Shown: positions 36,349 through 47,500, counted from the stretch's first letter. The stretch is 64,000 bases of DNA from Aquisphaera giovannonii (GCF_008087625.1 NZ_CP042997.1:1922001-1986000), one strand, 5' to 3'. Program-made: numbers and translations. Notes: generated from the sequence alone by a model not told the origin.

Positions 36349-37275
36349 CATTGCGTTGCAGGGCGTCGCTTTGCTTGAGCTTCGGGCCATTTCCTGGTCC
36401 CAGCACCTTCCCTGCTCGCTTGCGATGGCCGATGCATCCGGCGGCGAGAGGATTTCTAGCCTTGCGGAGCCGTCGCGCGGCGGCCATCGCGAGGGAGGCG
36501 GCGGCGAGGGAGTTGCTCAGCGGGCCGCCGGGCTCGGGGACCGAGGCGCCGAACTCGGGGGCGACGGAGACGAAGTCGACGACCAGCTTGCCCGCCGCCG
36601 GCGGCGCGAGGAGGAGCTGCCACCCGACCGCCGGGGACGCCGCCCGACCACGCCGAACCTTGCACATATCGACACTCTCCATCGCAGGCCGGTTGCGACT
36701 CCGCCACCGCGGGGCCCGCACCGGTCGTCCGGATGCCATCGTGACGTCGAGGCCGGGCGACCGCCCTTCCGTTGCGGTGACAGGGCGCGGGCGTGGTCGG
36801 GACGCGGGGTGAGTCGGCGGACGTGGCCGCCCTCGCGATCCTGACGCAGGGGGCGCCGGTCCCGCGGGGTGGCCGGCGGGCGGCCACCCTGGTCAAACGC
36901 CGGCCAGCGTGCCGCGGACGCGGACGCCCCGCTTCCCGGCCGGGCCGCCGTCTTCCAGCAAAACCTTTGGCGGCGGCCCGACGCCCGCCGGCTGCGGGAT
37001 TTCGGCCCCGAGAGCGGCCGCGTCGCGGCCTCCGGAGCGTCGATCGCGGTGCGGCTCCGAGGCGGCCGGGACCGTCGGCACCGGACTTGCCCTAACAGGC
37101 TTTTGCCATTCTCGTCCTCCCCGTTGGGGAGGTGTTCGCCCGGTCGGGCGGGGTCGGTGGATTTGCCGCAGGAAAGACGGCGCGACGCGTCTCGCGTCGT
37201 CGTCGGCGGCGGCTTCGTCGACTCCGATCCCGTACCCGGGCGGTAGGTCCCCCGACTCTCCCGGAGACCCATCTG
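36349..37275. other. Gap of 0.9 kb, one weak reading frame
   Basis: No gene is secure. A minus-strand frame from ATG 36667 (behind GGAGAG) to 36323 would encode 114 residues with an Ala-rich hydrophobic middle, but its end runs into the terminator hairpins and no family was seen. The rest is GC-rich without repeats or RNA signatures. Confidence 0.35.
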
Positions 37276-37704
37276 ATGAAGTGCTTGACCTGGAAGATCA
37301 GCTATGGCGGCGCCGCGGCGCTCGCGTTGGCCCTCGGACTCGGCGTCGGGGACGCCCGGGCTCAGGAGGGGACCTACCCCGTCCCCCCGACGTCCACGCA
37401 ACCGTCGGCCATCTGGTACGTGTACCCGGGCACGAACTCGTGGAGCGGATACGCCCCCGCCGGCGGGTGGGCCGGGTACGTGCCGCCGACGGCCGCCCCG
37501 CCGTCCGCGACGGCCCCGACCCGGGTGTATGTTCAGCCGACGCAGCCGGCCGTCGGTCCCGCATCACCGGTCGTCACGCGTCCCTACGTGAGATATGTGC
37601 CGGCCGCCCGCCGATCGGCGCCGGCGACTCCGCCCGCCCACTACCGCGAATTCGGCACGGGCCGCAACGTCTTCCTGCACAAGCCCTGGCTCCCCAATCA
37701 GTGA
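37276..37704 (+). CDS. Small secreted Pro/Tyr-rich protein
   Basis: A 142-residue protein from ATG 37276. Residues 1-29 are a signal peptide (positive start, LALALGLGVG core, cleavage after ARA). The mature part is rich in Pro, Thr, Tyr and Val with repeated YV and P-T-x-P phrases, and ends in FLHKPWLPNQ. There are no cysteines after the signal and no membrane segment. No family was recognised. Its stop codon overlaps the end of the convergent gene by seven bases. Confidence 0.7.
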   Translation: MKCLTWKISYGGAAALALALGLGVGDARAQEGTYPVPPTSTQPSAIWYVYPGTNSWSGYAPAGGWAGYVPPTAAPPSATAPTRVYVQPTQPAVGPASPVVTRPYVRYVPAARRSAPATPPAHYREFGTGRNVFLHKPWLPNQ

Positions 37705-38327
37705 GCCGGCGGCTCGGGCCGGGCGGCGGCCTGGGGCCGGGCCTCCCGGGGCTTGCTCTCCAGGGCCGCGGACGGGTTGCCCTGCTCGTCGAACAGCCCG
37801 AGGCCCGGCGTGCCGTCGGGCCGGATCGCCAGCGCCGCCCGGAGCCGGCCGTCGTCGCCGTGGAGGTGGGCCGCGGGCCTCCCCACGGCGTCGATGTCGA
37901 GCGAGAGCCGGGGCGTGCCGTCGGGATCGAAGAGTCCGAGGCCCGGCGTGCCGTCGGGCCGGATCGCCAGCGCCGCCTGGGGGTGCCCGGACGCGTCCAG
38001 CAGGCAGACGCCGGCGACGCCCGTCGGATTCACGTCCATCGAGATCCGGGGCCGTCCCTTCTCGTCGAACAAGCCCAGGCCCGGGCTACCGTCCGGCCGG
38101 ATCGCCAGCGCCGCCCGCATCCGGCCCGCCGGGTCGCGGAGGACGAACTGCTCCGCCTCGAGCACCTTCGTCAGCCCGTTCGCCCCGGCGGCCGCGAGCA
38201 CCGCGAGCCCCGCGAGCGCCACGAATCCGCCCCGCCGCCAGCGGCGGCACTCCGCCGCGAGCGATCGATTGGCTTCTTCGAGGCCCTCGAGGCGGGCCTC
38301 GATCGTCCCTTGCCGGCACTCGGCCAT
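37698..38327 (-). CDS. Membrane-anchored protein with ALAIRPDG repeats
   Basis: A 209-residue protein; ATG 38327 was chosen for the purine-rich GGAAAGGCGG upstream, and ATG 38348 is an alternative. A short coiled coil (IEARLEGLEEANRSLAAE) precedes one membrane helix (FVALAGLAVLAAAGANGL). The outer part has three near-identical copies of ALAIRPDG(T/S)PGLGLFD with intervening variants such as PRLSLDIDAVG. Such short repeats occur in planctomycete and myxobacterial surface proteins of unknown role. The gene is convergent with, and overlaps by seven bases, the secreted-protein gene at 37276. Confidence 0.75.
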   Translation of the reverse strand: MAECRQGTIEARLEGLEEANRSLAAECRRWRRGGFVALAGLAVLAAAGANGLTKVLEAEQFVLRDPAGRMRAALAIRPDGSPGLGLFDEKGRPRISMDVNPTGVAGVCLLDASGHPQAALAIRPDGTPGLGLFDPDGTPRLSLDIDAVGRPAAHLHGDDGRLRAALAIRPDGTPGLGLFDEQGNPSAALESKPREARPQAAARPEPPAH

Positions 38328-38793
38328 CGCGACCGCCTTTCCACGCATGTCTGAGAGTCGTCGCGAGCGGCCTCGCTGCCTTCGTCTCCACGCCAACTCC
38401 GGATGCTTCCCAGATTGGTGGTTCCCTCATAGCGACCCGCATACCGAATGAGCATTCAGACGGTGAATTGCGAGAAGCCCTTGTGCATTAACCACTTAAG
38501 ACGACGCGCACGGTCCTGGCCTTTCGCCATGCCACGGCCACCTGCGCGCCTTCCCGGCTACGCTGCACAGATTCCCGTCTGGCCCCTACGCGATCGGTCG
38601 ACGATCGAGGCCGGTCAACCAGGCGTGGCCAGGCGGAGGGACGAGTTCCGTATTTCCGCGGGGAGGACACGCCGAGAGACTCGTCGTGCGTCATTGCAGG
38701 ACGTTCAGGCTCGTCGAGGCCGAGCCCGATGGCCGGCGCCGCCTCCGTGATGGCCGCCGCGATGCGTCCGTCCTCCCCGAGGCCCGGCCATCG
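38328..38793. other. Gap without credible gene
   Basis: 466 bases between two minus-strand genes. No frame shows a ribosome-binding site and family motif together, and no repeats or RNA elements were seen. Confidence 0.4.
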
Positions 38794-40130
38794 TCAATGT
38801 CCCGCACCGACGGCCCGGGCCGGTGTCGCCGGGTCGAGGACGAGGAGTGCATCGAACGTGGCACCCGGCGCTCGTGGGGGTGCCTCTCCGGCCGTTCGAA
38901 CGTCGAGCAGGAACGGGCGAGGTGCGGAGGGCAATGGAGGGGAGGCCGCGTCTCCCTCCCGCGCCGCCTCGCGCATGCCGATGACGACCAGTCGGTCACC
39001 CAGGGCCGCGCGCAGGTGCTGCCCCATCGAGGTAGGCATCCGCTCGAGGGCGCCCCACGGGCCGCCGGCGGTCGCCGCGGCCTGAACATGCAGGTTATGG
39101 GCGACGACGAGCACCCGCCCCGCCGGCCCCTCCTGCCCGAGCGCCCAGAGGACGTTCTCGGCCATCGCGGCGTCCCGCGCGTTGATCATCCGCCAGGCGC
39201 CGGACGGGACTCGATCCCCCGGCGGGTCGGTGGGGGCCACGCGGAACATGCGGTCCGTCTGCTTCGCGACGACGGCGGCGCGGTGGGCCCAGTCGTAGTC
39301 GGCCGCGGGGGCCGCGGCGAGGTAGTCGACTCGCTCGCGTTCCAGGAGCGCCACCAGGTCATCGACGACGGCCGTGAAGGCGTCGTGCTCCGGCCTCGTC
39401 CATGGTTCCGTGGGGTTCGCGAGGCGTCGCAGCCACGGCTCGGAGGCGGCCCGGAGCGTCCTTGCCGACGCGGGGTCGACGCGGCCCAGGTACGCGAGCG
39501 CGGCCGCGATCCCCGCGGGCGTCGGCCGCGAGCCCCAAGGGCCCGTGTAGCTCAGGTCGATCGCGTAGAACCGGATCGGACGCCTGGTCGCGGGGCGTGC
39601 GTTGCGGGCGTGCATCCAGCGCACGAGCTGCAGGCTCTCCTCAAGGGGCTCGTGCCACCACGTCCGAGCCCCGGCGACGACATCCTCCGGGGTCCCGGGG
39701 CCGCCGGCGACGTAATCCGCCAGGCGTCGCGACTCCGGGAACGCGGATTCCACCGCGATCGCCGTGAAGCCGAGCTCCTCGACCAGGTCCTCGAACAGGC
39801 GGTTCCGGAAGGCGAGGGGCTCGTGGGCCCGAGCGACGACTCGCCGAGCGCGACCACGCGGGCGTCGCCGACGATCGCGCGGAGCGGGGCGAGGTCGGAG
39901 CGGTCGCCCCCGAGCTGAAGGCCCCGGAGCGGCCAGGCCCGCGTCGACGCCGGTCGCTCGACTGTCGTCGCGGATTCGGGCGATTGCCCCAGGGCCGCCG
40001 TCCCGCCCGCGCCGACGCAGGACGCGCCCGCGAGGGCGACCAGTGCGACCGTGAAGCGAAGGACGCGGTCGACGATAGCGTTGCCCGACGGGGCCGCCGG
40101 AGCCATCCCCTCGATTCTATCTATGTTCAT
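38794..40130 (-). pseudogene. Erythromycin-esterase-like protein, frameshifted
   Basis: The N-terminal part (40130 to about 39832) encodes a signal-like segment, then WPLRGLQLGGD and DARVVALGES; the rest (to 38794) is in another phase and gives VESAFPESRR, RWMHARNARP, FYAIDLSY and VVAHNLHVQ, the order of the erythromycin esterase/succinoglycan-biosynthesis family. One base appears lost near 39832 (GGGCCCACGAG). The family's GESSHG motif reads GESSLG here, so the catalytic His of that motif is also absent unless the base call is wrong. Erythromycin esterases hydrolyse macrolide lactones; environmental members often do something else, so no resistance is claimed. See the finding on indels in this region. 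Confidence 0.75.
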
Positions 40131-40283
40131 CAATCAGCCCCATGCGGAACGTCGAATCCCTCGCCACAGAGGGGATTCGTCCGACGGGAGGGAAGATTGG
40201 CCGCCGCGAGGAGGGAGGGGCCGCGAAGGAGGGACGGCGAGAGGGCGAATGACGATCGCCCGGGCGATGCCGGACGACGTTTT

Positions 40284-41235
40284 TCAGGCCTGCTCCGCCA
40301 GGACGGCCTCGTAGGCTTCCGGCCCTTCCTCCGAGGGCTCGCGCTCCCGGTCCCCGGACGTGACCAGCGCCACCGAGGCGACGATGATCACCATGGCCAG
40401 CCACGCCGCCGGGGCGACGGGCTCGCGGCCGACGAGGCTGCCCAGCAGCACGGCGACGACCGGGTTCACGTAGGCGTAGGTGCTCAGCTTCGCCGGCGTG
40501 GTCGCCGCGATCAGGTAGCCGTAGGCGCTGAAGGCCAGGAGCGAGCCGAAGAGGATCAGGTAGAGCCAGGCCAGGATCGAGGGCGCGGCGACGGCCGCCG
40601 GGTGGAACCGCGACGCCTCCCCGCCCATCAGGCCGAGCGTCGTCAGCATCGCTCCGCCGGTCAGCATCTGCATGCCGGTGGCGAGCGGGGCGGATTGGGG
40701 CAGGTCCGCCGTCCGCAGGAAGAGCGAGCCGATCGCCCAGGTGAGGGCCGCGAAGAGGATGGCGACGGACCCGGCCAGCATCATCCCGCCCGCGTCGCCC
40801 CCTCCGGCGAGACGAGCAGGGCGACTCCCAGGAGGCCGGTCGCGAGCCCCAGGGCGGTCCGCAGGCCGGGGCGTCGGCCGCCGAAGAAGCCCCAGGCGAC
40901 GAGCACCAGCCAGCACGGCTCCGAGGCGACCAGCAGCGCGGCGATGCCCGAGGGGACGTACTGCTCCGCCCAGGTCACGCAACCGTTCCCCGAGACGAGC
41001 ATCAGGACGCCGGCGAGGGCGGCGCGGAGCCACTGACCTCGAGTCGGCCGGGCCGCCCCGCGCGCGAGCGACCAGGCGGCGAGGATCGTCCCGCCACGAG
41101 GAACCGCGACCCGGCCATGAGCAGCGGCGGCATGGACTCCAGCCCGATCCGGATGGCGAAGTAGGTCGAGCCCCAGATGAGGTAGACGGCCGCGAAGGCC
41201 GCGGGCGTGAGCCAAGTCTTCCGATCAGCCTGCAT
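40284..41235 (-). pseudogene. EamA-family (YedA-like) exporter, two frameshifts
   Basis: ATG 41235 has GGGAG seven bases upstream. Three phases must be joined, with shifts near 41093 and 40795, to give a continuous ten-helix EamA protein: VYLIWGSTYFAIRIGLESMP and LLMAGSRFLVAG, then GTILAAWSLARG through VTWAEQYVPSGIAALL, then VAILFAALTWAIGSLFL through ATTPAKLSTYAYVNPVVAVL. These are the usual landmarks of the drug/metabolite exporter superfamily. Both shifts fit one missing base. It is preceded immediately by an Lrp/AsnC regulator in the same direction, a pairing often seen for amino-acid exporters. Confidence 0.8.
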
Positions 41236-41285
41236 CGCCCACGCTCCCGGGATCAGGACCGTCGCCGACTCCTTGAGCGTCTCCA

Positions 41286-41696
41286 TCACGATCGTCGTCC
41301 GGGTGGAGCGGATCGACGGGATGACGCCGACCTTCTCCGCAGCAGCCTCCCGAGCGCCTCCCACGTCCGCCCCCGGATCTTGATGAGGTAGCAGTCCTCG
41401 CCCGCGATGTGGTGGACCTCCTGCACCTCCGGGATGGCGGCCAGGGCCTCGGCCGACTCGATCCCGCCGACGCGGTCGTCCGACCTGACGAAGGCGAAGG
41501 CGACGAGCCCGGAGCCGAGCTTGCGGGCGTCCAGTCGCGCCTCGTAGCCGCGGATCAGCCCGCGCTCCTCGAGCTTCTTCACCCGCTCGAGGACGCCGGA
41601 GGGCGCCATGCCGACACGCCGGGCCAGCTCAGCATTGGAGATCCGGGCGTCACCCTGAAGATGATTCAGGATTTTGCAGTCCACGTCGTCGATCAT
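41286..41696 (-). pseudogene. Lrp/AsnC-family regulator, frameshift near the end
   Basis: ATG 41696 follows GGGGGAA. Residues 1-60 form the Lrp-type helix-turn-helix (IDDVDCKILNHLQGDARISN, then RVGMAPSGVLERVKKLEERG), and the RAM ligand domain follows (VHHIAGEDCYLIKIRG). At about 41340 the proper phase changes: the expected ending VGVIPSIRSTRTTIVMETLK is found in the neighbouring frame, which then runs without a stop into the exporter start. At least one base seems lost. The regulator presumably controls the adjoining EamA exporter. Confidence 0.8.
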
Positions 41697-42244
41697 TCGG
41701 CATTCCCCCATAGCGGGAGAATTATCATCAGAAGGCCGACGGGAGTCAAGCCTGCCATTCGGACTGACAGCCCCAGGGCCGAACCACGTTCGGCATTTCC
41801 ACCAATTTGGAGTCGATCATTCGATTGGACAAGGCAGGACGAGCATGAGGTTCGGGCAGGCCGTCATGCGGGTCATGCGAACCGCGACACGCTGACATCG
41901 GCGGTCGCAGCCTCGAGGAGCCCGGACGGTGGGCGTCGCCAACGGTCGGCCCGAAGTATGGTGCCGGCAGGAGGCGGGCACGGCCCGGCCGCACGCGATC
42001 GATGGGCCGGCGTCGCGGAGGGCACCCGCACGGTGCTCGCCCTCCCGGAGCGGGCCTATTTCCGCGGCTCCGGACCGAAGCGGGACGGGCCCTCCCCGGG
42101 GGCAGGGGAGGGCCCGTTCGTCGGACAGGTCACGGAGTCATCCCCGAGCCGGCCTGCCCGGCGCCAAGCGGGTGCCGGCGGTGCCGCGGATTATGCGGGC
42201 CGAACGGTTCGTCAGTGGTCGGCGCGAGGGGCGCCGCGCGGTCG
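41697..42244. other. Gap of 0.55 kb with one hairpin
   Basis: No gene was seen. It contains the 11-bp perfect hairpin at 42087-42115 and otherwise ordinary sequence that includes the promoter region of the minus-strand regulator near 41700-41760 (an AT-richer stretch). Confidence 0.45.
42087..42115 (-). terminator. 11-bp perfect hairpin
   Basis: GGGCCCTCCCC at 42087-42097 pairs with GGGGAGGGCCC at 42105-42115 around a 7-base loop. It lies 130 bases downstream of the OB-like gene on the minus strand. There is no T run, so the terminator call is tentative. Confidence 0.5.
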
Positions 42245-42834
42245 TCAGCGGCGCTTCCCGGGGCCGATCTCCACGCCGTTGACGGCCTCGGCCTCGATTG
42301 CGAGGCTCCCCGCCTGGGACGAGGTGGCCTTGCCCCTGGCCGTGACCTCCTGCCCGATCGCGAGGGCCAGCTTCTTCATGCCGTCGGGCTTGAGATGGAC
42401 GAACTCGCCGCCGTCTAGCACGACGCCGTTGGCCTCGCCATGCTTGGCGAAGTTGAGCCGGGCGACCCGCCCCGTCACCTCGGCCGGGACCCCGGGGCCA
42501 TGAGGCGGCCGCCGGGATGGTGGGGCTTCTTGCCGTGCTCGGCGGCCGGGGCCGGCCCGCCGTCGCCCTGGAACGCGACCAGTTTGTGGACCGGATGATC
42601 GCCCCTGGGGTGCTCGGCGACCTTCGGCTCGGCTCGACCTCGACCTCCACATCCGCCTCGACGAGCCCCGCGATCGCGCCGGCCCTGTCCGGCGGCACGT
42701 TGACCTGGACGACCTCGCCGCCGACATCCAGCAGCATCCCGTCGATCTCGCCCCTGGGGGCGAAGTTGACCCGCCCTGACCGTCCCGCGCAAGGTCTGCC
42801 GCCCGCGGTTCCCGTCCTGCGTCTGCCGACTCAT
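42245..42834 (-). pseudogene. Protein with two OB-like repeats, frameshifted
   Basis: Joining three phases from ATG 42834 gives a protein with two copies of one module. The first reads VNFAPRGEIDGMLLDVGGEV followed by VQVNVPPD; the second reads LNFAKHGEANGVVLDGGEF followed by VHLKPDGMKKLA. A central part is basic and His-rich (VHKLVAFQGDGG). The modules look like small beta-barrels of OB type, perhaps binding nucleic acid or polyanions. At least three indels are needed (near 42770, 42640 and 42490). No named family was recognised. Confidence 0.55.
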
Positions 42835-43116
42835 CGTCGCTCCTCGTTCTGCGTGCCCGCGGGCGACGGGCTCGCCCGGCATAACCCTATGCCGTCGCGG
42901 CCGGGTCCGAATCCCGCCTGTTGTCGCACGCCCGACTCGCCGGCCAAGGCAAACGCCATACCTCGCATGGGCGGAATACATAACTGACCGAGGCAGCTAT
43001 ACTTCCGAGGGACGGCCGGGGTATGACGAAGCCTCGTCACGGCGGCCGACGGGGGATTCGTGCATCCGCGTCGGGGGTTCCGCCCACGTCCTCCGGGCGT
43101 CGACGTCCCGGGGCCC

Positions 43117-44133
43117 TCACCGGAGCGAGACGGCGGCCTGGATCAGGATGACCGCCACGAAGCTCGCGGGGAAGGCGCGGCGGGCCAGGGCCTGGAGCCG
43201 TTCGGCCGGCTCGGCCCCCCGCGTCCTGTGGATGAAATGGATCGCGGTCACGGCGAAGATCACCGAGAGGACGTAGAGGAACGCCGTCAGCGAGAACGTG
43301 TCCGCGAACGTCAGGTAGGGCACCTTGGGGAGCGAGAAGTCGATCGTGTAGCTGAAGGCCACGAGGGACACCAGCACGGTCACCGCCGTGCCGAACTTCG
43401 CCGGGCGCGGCGTCCTCGTCCACCCAGAAGACGGACCAGGACGCGGCCGCGAGCAGGGCGAGCGGCAGGAAGACCCGCCAGAGATAGAACGTATAGCGGC
43501 GCGACACCTGGACCTCGAAGACGAACTGCTGGTCGGCCGGCCGCCGCCTGGGGGCGACTCGACCCGGGCGTCGACGCCGGCGATCGCCCAATCCGGGACC
43601 GAGGCGCCGGGGAGCTTGCCCGTCGCCCGCGGTCGCACACGAGGTCGATGTCCCCGGCGAAGGGGTCGAAGGGCGAGACGACGATCCTGAGCGTCTGGCG
43701 GTCGAACGGGAATCAGGTACATTTTGTGGCTGAACCGGACGCGCTGCACGACGACCCGTCGGCGTCGACGTAGAGGTCGCCGTCGCGCTCGCTGGACCTG
43801 CTCGGCCGCGTTCACGAACTCGAGCTCCGGCGACGCCCGGCGGAACCGCCGACGGCCCCGGACGGCCCGCTCCCGACCGCCGGCGAGTGTCGGGTCGGTC
43901 CACGAGAGGTCCAGGTAGCCGGCCATCTCGAACGCCTCCTCGGCCGGGCTGATCCGGGCGAAGTCGATGATCGTGATGCCGACCGTCACGGCGATCTTCT
44001 TGCCATCCTCCCCCGGCCAGCGGATGCCCTCGTGGATCGGCGGCTTGTCGGGCGTGTCTTCGCCCGCCCCAGACGCGGGGAGTGTCAACGCCAGGCAGGC
44101 CCAGGCGATCCCCATTCGGAAAGATACGGCCAT
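43117..44133 (-). pseudogene. Pentameric ligand-gated ion channel, several frameshifts
   Basis: ATG 44133 begins a signal peptide (WACLALTLPASGAG). The extracellular beta-sandwich follows (VTVGITIIDFARISPAEEAF, then YLDLSWTDPTL and LEFVNAAEQVQ), then FDRQTLRIVVSPFDPFAGDI in another phase, RYTFYLWRVFLPLALLAAAS as first membrane helix in a third phase, and helices two to four back in the first phase (VTVLVSLVAFSYTIDFSLP through FAVTAIHFIHR). This is the full order of bacterial Cys-loop-type channels such as GLIC and ELIC. At least five shifts are needed, so the gene is unreadable as given. Ligand unknown. Confidence 0.8.
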
Positions 44134-44554
44134 GGTACATCGACCTCGGGCCTCGCGGATCGGCCCGCGGCTGACGGGGAATCGGGTCGCGTGACGTTCC
44201 TTGCCCCGACAGGTCGTCGGTGGCCGGCCCGGGGTCGCACGGTCCGCGACGCCGGGGACCTTCGCGGACCCGGCCCGGGCGGGGGCCGCTTATGCAAACC
44301 CCTACAATGGTGCCGTCGGCGGCCCGGCCGTTGAGGCGTGGATTGAGTGGATGAGGATGCTGAGGAGGCGGCCGCGAGGCGAGGGAGGATTGACCGCGCG
44401 TCCCATTATGACATTGAGGGCCGGCGGCGAGGGTGACCCGGCGGCCCGGGGGGGGCGGCACCGGTCCGCTTGACGGAAACCCCTCGATAGCTATAAGATA
44501 CGATTTGCGAACGACTTAATGCGTCCTGGGCGGCCCGAGAGAGGATCCGCGGCA
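44134..44554. other. Intergenic region upstream of secA
   Basis: 421 bases between the divergent channel gene and secA. It must hold both promoters. An AT-richer stretch (CGATAGCTATAAGATACGAT) at 44484-44503 contains a TATAAG block and is the best promoter candidate for secA. No gene or repeat was seen. Confidence 0.4.
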
Positions 44555-47500
44555 ATGGAAGTGCTGACCGAGCTTTGGGATAAGACGACCGATGCGTTCA
44601 CGGCCCTGTCGGAGAACGTGTCCGAAGGGCTCGTCAAGCTGTTCGGCAGCGCGAATGAGCGGCGGATCCGGTCCATGCGCCCGATCGTGGCGCGGATCAA
44701 CGAGCTCGAGCCGCGCATGCAGGCCCTCTCGGACGAGGAGCTCAAGGAGCAGACCGCGGAGTTCCGCCGCCGGCGCGAGTCCGGGGAGAGTCTGGATGAC
44801 CTGCTCCCGGAGGCGTTCGCCGCCTGCCGCGAGGCCGGGCGCCGATTCATGCACATGCGGCACTTCGACGTCCAGCTCATGGGCGGCATGGTGCTCCACG
44901 GCGGCGACATCGCCGAGATGGTCACCGGCGAGGGCAAGACCCTGGTCGCCACGCTCCCGGCGTACCTCAACGCGCTCGACGGCAAGGGGGTCCACGTCGT
45001 CACGGTCAACGACTACCTGGCCCGTCGCGACGCCGAGTGGATGAGCCCGCTCTTCCACGGCCTGGGAATGACCGTGGGCGCGATCCAGTCGGAGATGGAG
45101 TCGACGGAGCGGCAGGAGGTCTACTCGCGGGACATCACCTACGGCACGAACAACGAGTTCGGCTTCGACTATCTCCGCGACAACATGAAGCCGGTCAAGG
45201 AGTACCAGTGCCAGGGCGAGCTCCACTACGCGATCATCGACGAGGTGGACAGCATCCTCATCGACGAGGCGAGGACGCCGCTGATCATCTCCGGCCCGGC
45301 GTTCGACGACGTCCGGAAGTACGCGGAGGCGGACCGGATCGCCCGGCTCCTGAAGCGTGACCTCCACTTCGAGGTCAAGGAGAAGGAGCGGACCTGCCAC
45401 CTGAACGACGACGGGATCCGCGAGGCCGAGAAGATCGCCGGGCTGGAGAGCTTCTACACGCCCGGCAACATGGAGTGGCCGCACCTGATCGACAACTCGC
45501 TGAAGGCCCACCACCTCTATCGCCGGGACCGCGACTACGTCGTCCAGCCCAACGGCGAGGTCGTGATCGTGGACGAGTTCACCGGCCGCCTCATGATCGG
45601 CCGCCAGTGGTCCGACGGCCTCCACCAGGCGGTCGAGGCCAAGGAGCGGGTGAAGATCAAGGAGGAGAACCAGACCCTCGCCACGATCACCCTCCAGAAC
45701 TTCTTCAAGCTCTACAAGAAGCTCTCGGGCATGACGGGCACCGCCATGACCGAGGCCAACGAGTTCTACAAGGTCTACGGCCTCGACGTCATCGCCATCC
45801 CGACCACCGGGCGCTCACCCGCAAACTACCCGGACGTGATCTTCCGGTTCGAGCGGGAGAAGAACCAGGCGATCCTCGACGAGATCAAGGAGGTCCACGC
45901 CACGGCCGGCCGATCCTCGTGGGCACGGTCTCGATCGAGAAGTCGGAGGAGCTTTCGGAGTACCTGCACCGCTTCGGCATCCCGCACCAGGTCCTCAACG
46001 CCAAGTTCCACGAGAAGGAGGCGGAGATCGTCGCCCAGGCGGGCCGCAGGGGGGGGTGACGATCGCCACCAACATGGCCGGCCGCGGCACCGACATCATC
46101 CTGGGCGGGAACCCCGAGTTCATGCCTGGGCGGACCTGAAGCGGGAGACCGTCGAGGGCGGCGCGCTGAAGTACGAGACCCGGCTGGACGTGCCGATGGA
46201 CGTCTGGCAGGCGGCCGTCGCCAAGTACGAGCCGGAGATGAAGGCCGAGGGCCGCGAGGTCGCGGCGCTCGGTGGCCTGCACATCATCGGCACCGAGCGG
46301 CACGAGAGCCGCCGGATCGACAACCAGCTCCGCGGGCGGTCCGGCCGGCAGGGGGATCCCGGCTCGTCGCGGTTCTTCCTCTCGCTCGACGACGACCTGA
46401 TGCGGAAGTTCGCCGGCGAGTGGGTCTCCGCGGTCCTCACCCGCCTCGGGATGCAGGAGGGCGAGGCCATCGAGAGCAAGATGGTCACCCGCCGCATCGA
46501 GGGGGCCCAGAAGAAGGTGGAGGAGCGGAACTTCGACATCCGCAAGAACCTCCTCGAGTACGACGAGGTCATGGACGAGCAGCGGAAGCGGGTCTACTCG
46601 TTCCGCCAGGGGCTCCTCGAGGGGGAGCCGCCCAAGGACAAGATCCTCGAGATGATCGACTCGCAGATCCGGGACGCGCCGCCGCCCGGTTCCTCGCGGA
46701 CGACTACGGCCTGGCCAGCTTCGCCGAGTGGATCGGCCAGCGCCTGGGGGGAGATCTCCCCGCGCGACCTCCGCGGCGTCGACTTCGAGAACGCCGTGGA
46801 CATCGTCCACGACAAGGCCGAGCGGCAGCTCTACGACGCATCCGCGAGGCGATCGAGGAGAACATCCCGGCCGACGCCGAGCCGTCCGAGTGGACCTGGG
46901 GCAACCTGACGAGCTGGGCCAACAAGCGGTTCGAGCTGAACCTCAAGGAGAAGGACCTGAGGGCGTTCCTCGTCCGGGACGACGAGTTCCGGAAGGGGGG
47001 CGAGCCGGAGCTGGACCGCCCGGCGCTCGAGGAGTTCCTCCACGAGAAGGCGAAGGGCTCCATCCAGGCGTTCGACCTGGAGCCGGGCCGCGAGTTCCTC
47101 CAGGCCGACTGGGGCCGGCGTTCGCTCGCCGGCTGGGCCCACCACAAGTTCGGCCTGGCCATCGACCCGGAGGCCTGGGCCGGCAAGGACCGGGCCGAGG
47201 TCGTCCGCCAGCTGCAGCAGGAGGCCCGCGCCCTCTACTCCACGAAGGAGGCGGAGCTGCCGGTCCGGGTCGCCATGACCCGGTTCCTGGGCGACCGCTC
47301 CCAGCAGCAGGCGTCGCACCAGCACGTCACGCCCCGGTTCGACCGCGAGGGGCTGGCCGCGTGGGCGTCCGACCGCTACCGGACGGTGATCGACGAGGAG
47401 GAGCTGCGGCCGATGCTCCGCGCCGAGATCGAGGGCCTGCTGCTGAAGCTCGCCCACGAGCAGTATCGCGGCGTCGAGCTGGAGGCCGAGCTCAACCGCC

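Noticed and set aside
36323-36667. Small minus-strand hypothetical gene
   Set aside because: It has a fair ribosome-binding site but reads into the terminator hairpins and matches no family; kept only as a remark in the gap entry.
36517-37401. 294-residue minus-strand protein upstream of the secreted-protein gene
   Set aside because: It is low in complexity, Arg/Pro-rich, overlaps the start of the gene at 37276 and has no recognisable domain.
38794-40130. Calling the esterase-like gene an antibiotic-resistance determinant
   Set aside because: The frame is broken, the motif His is missing and environmental members of the family often have other substrates.
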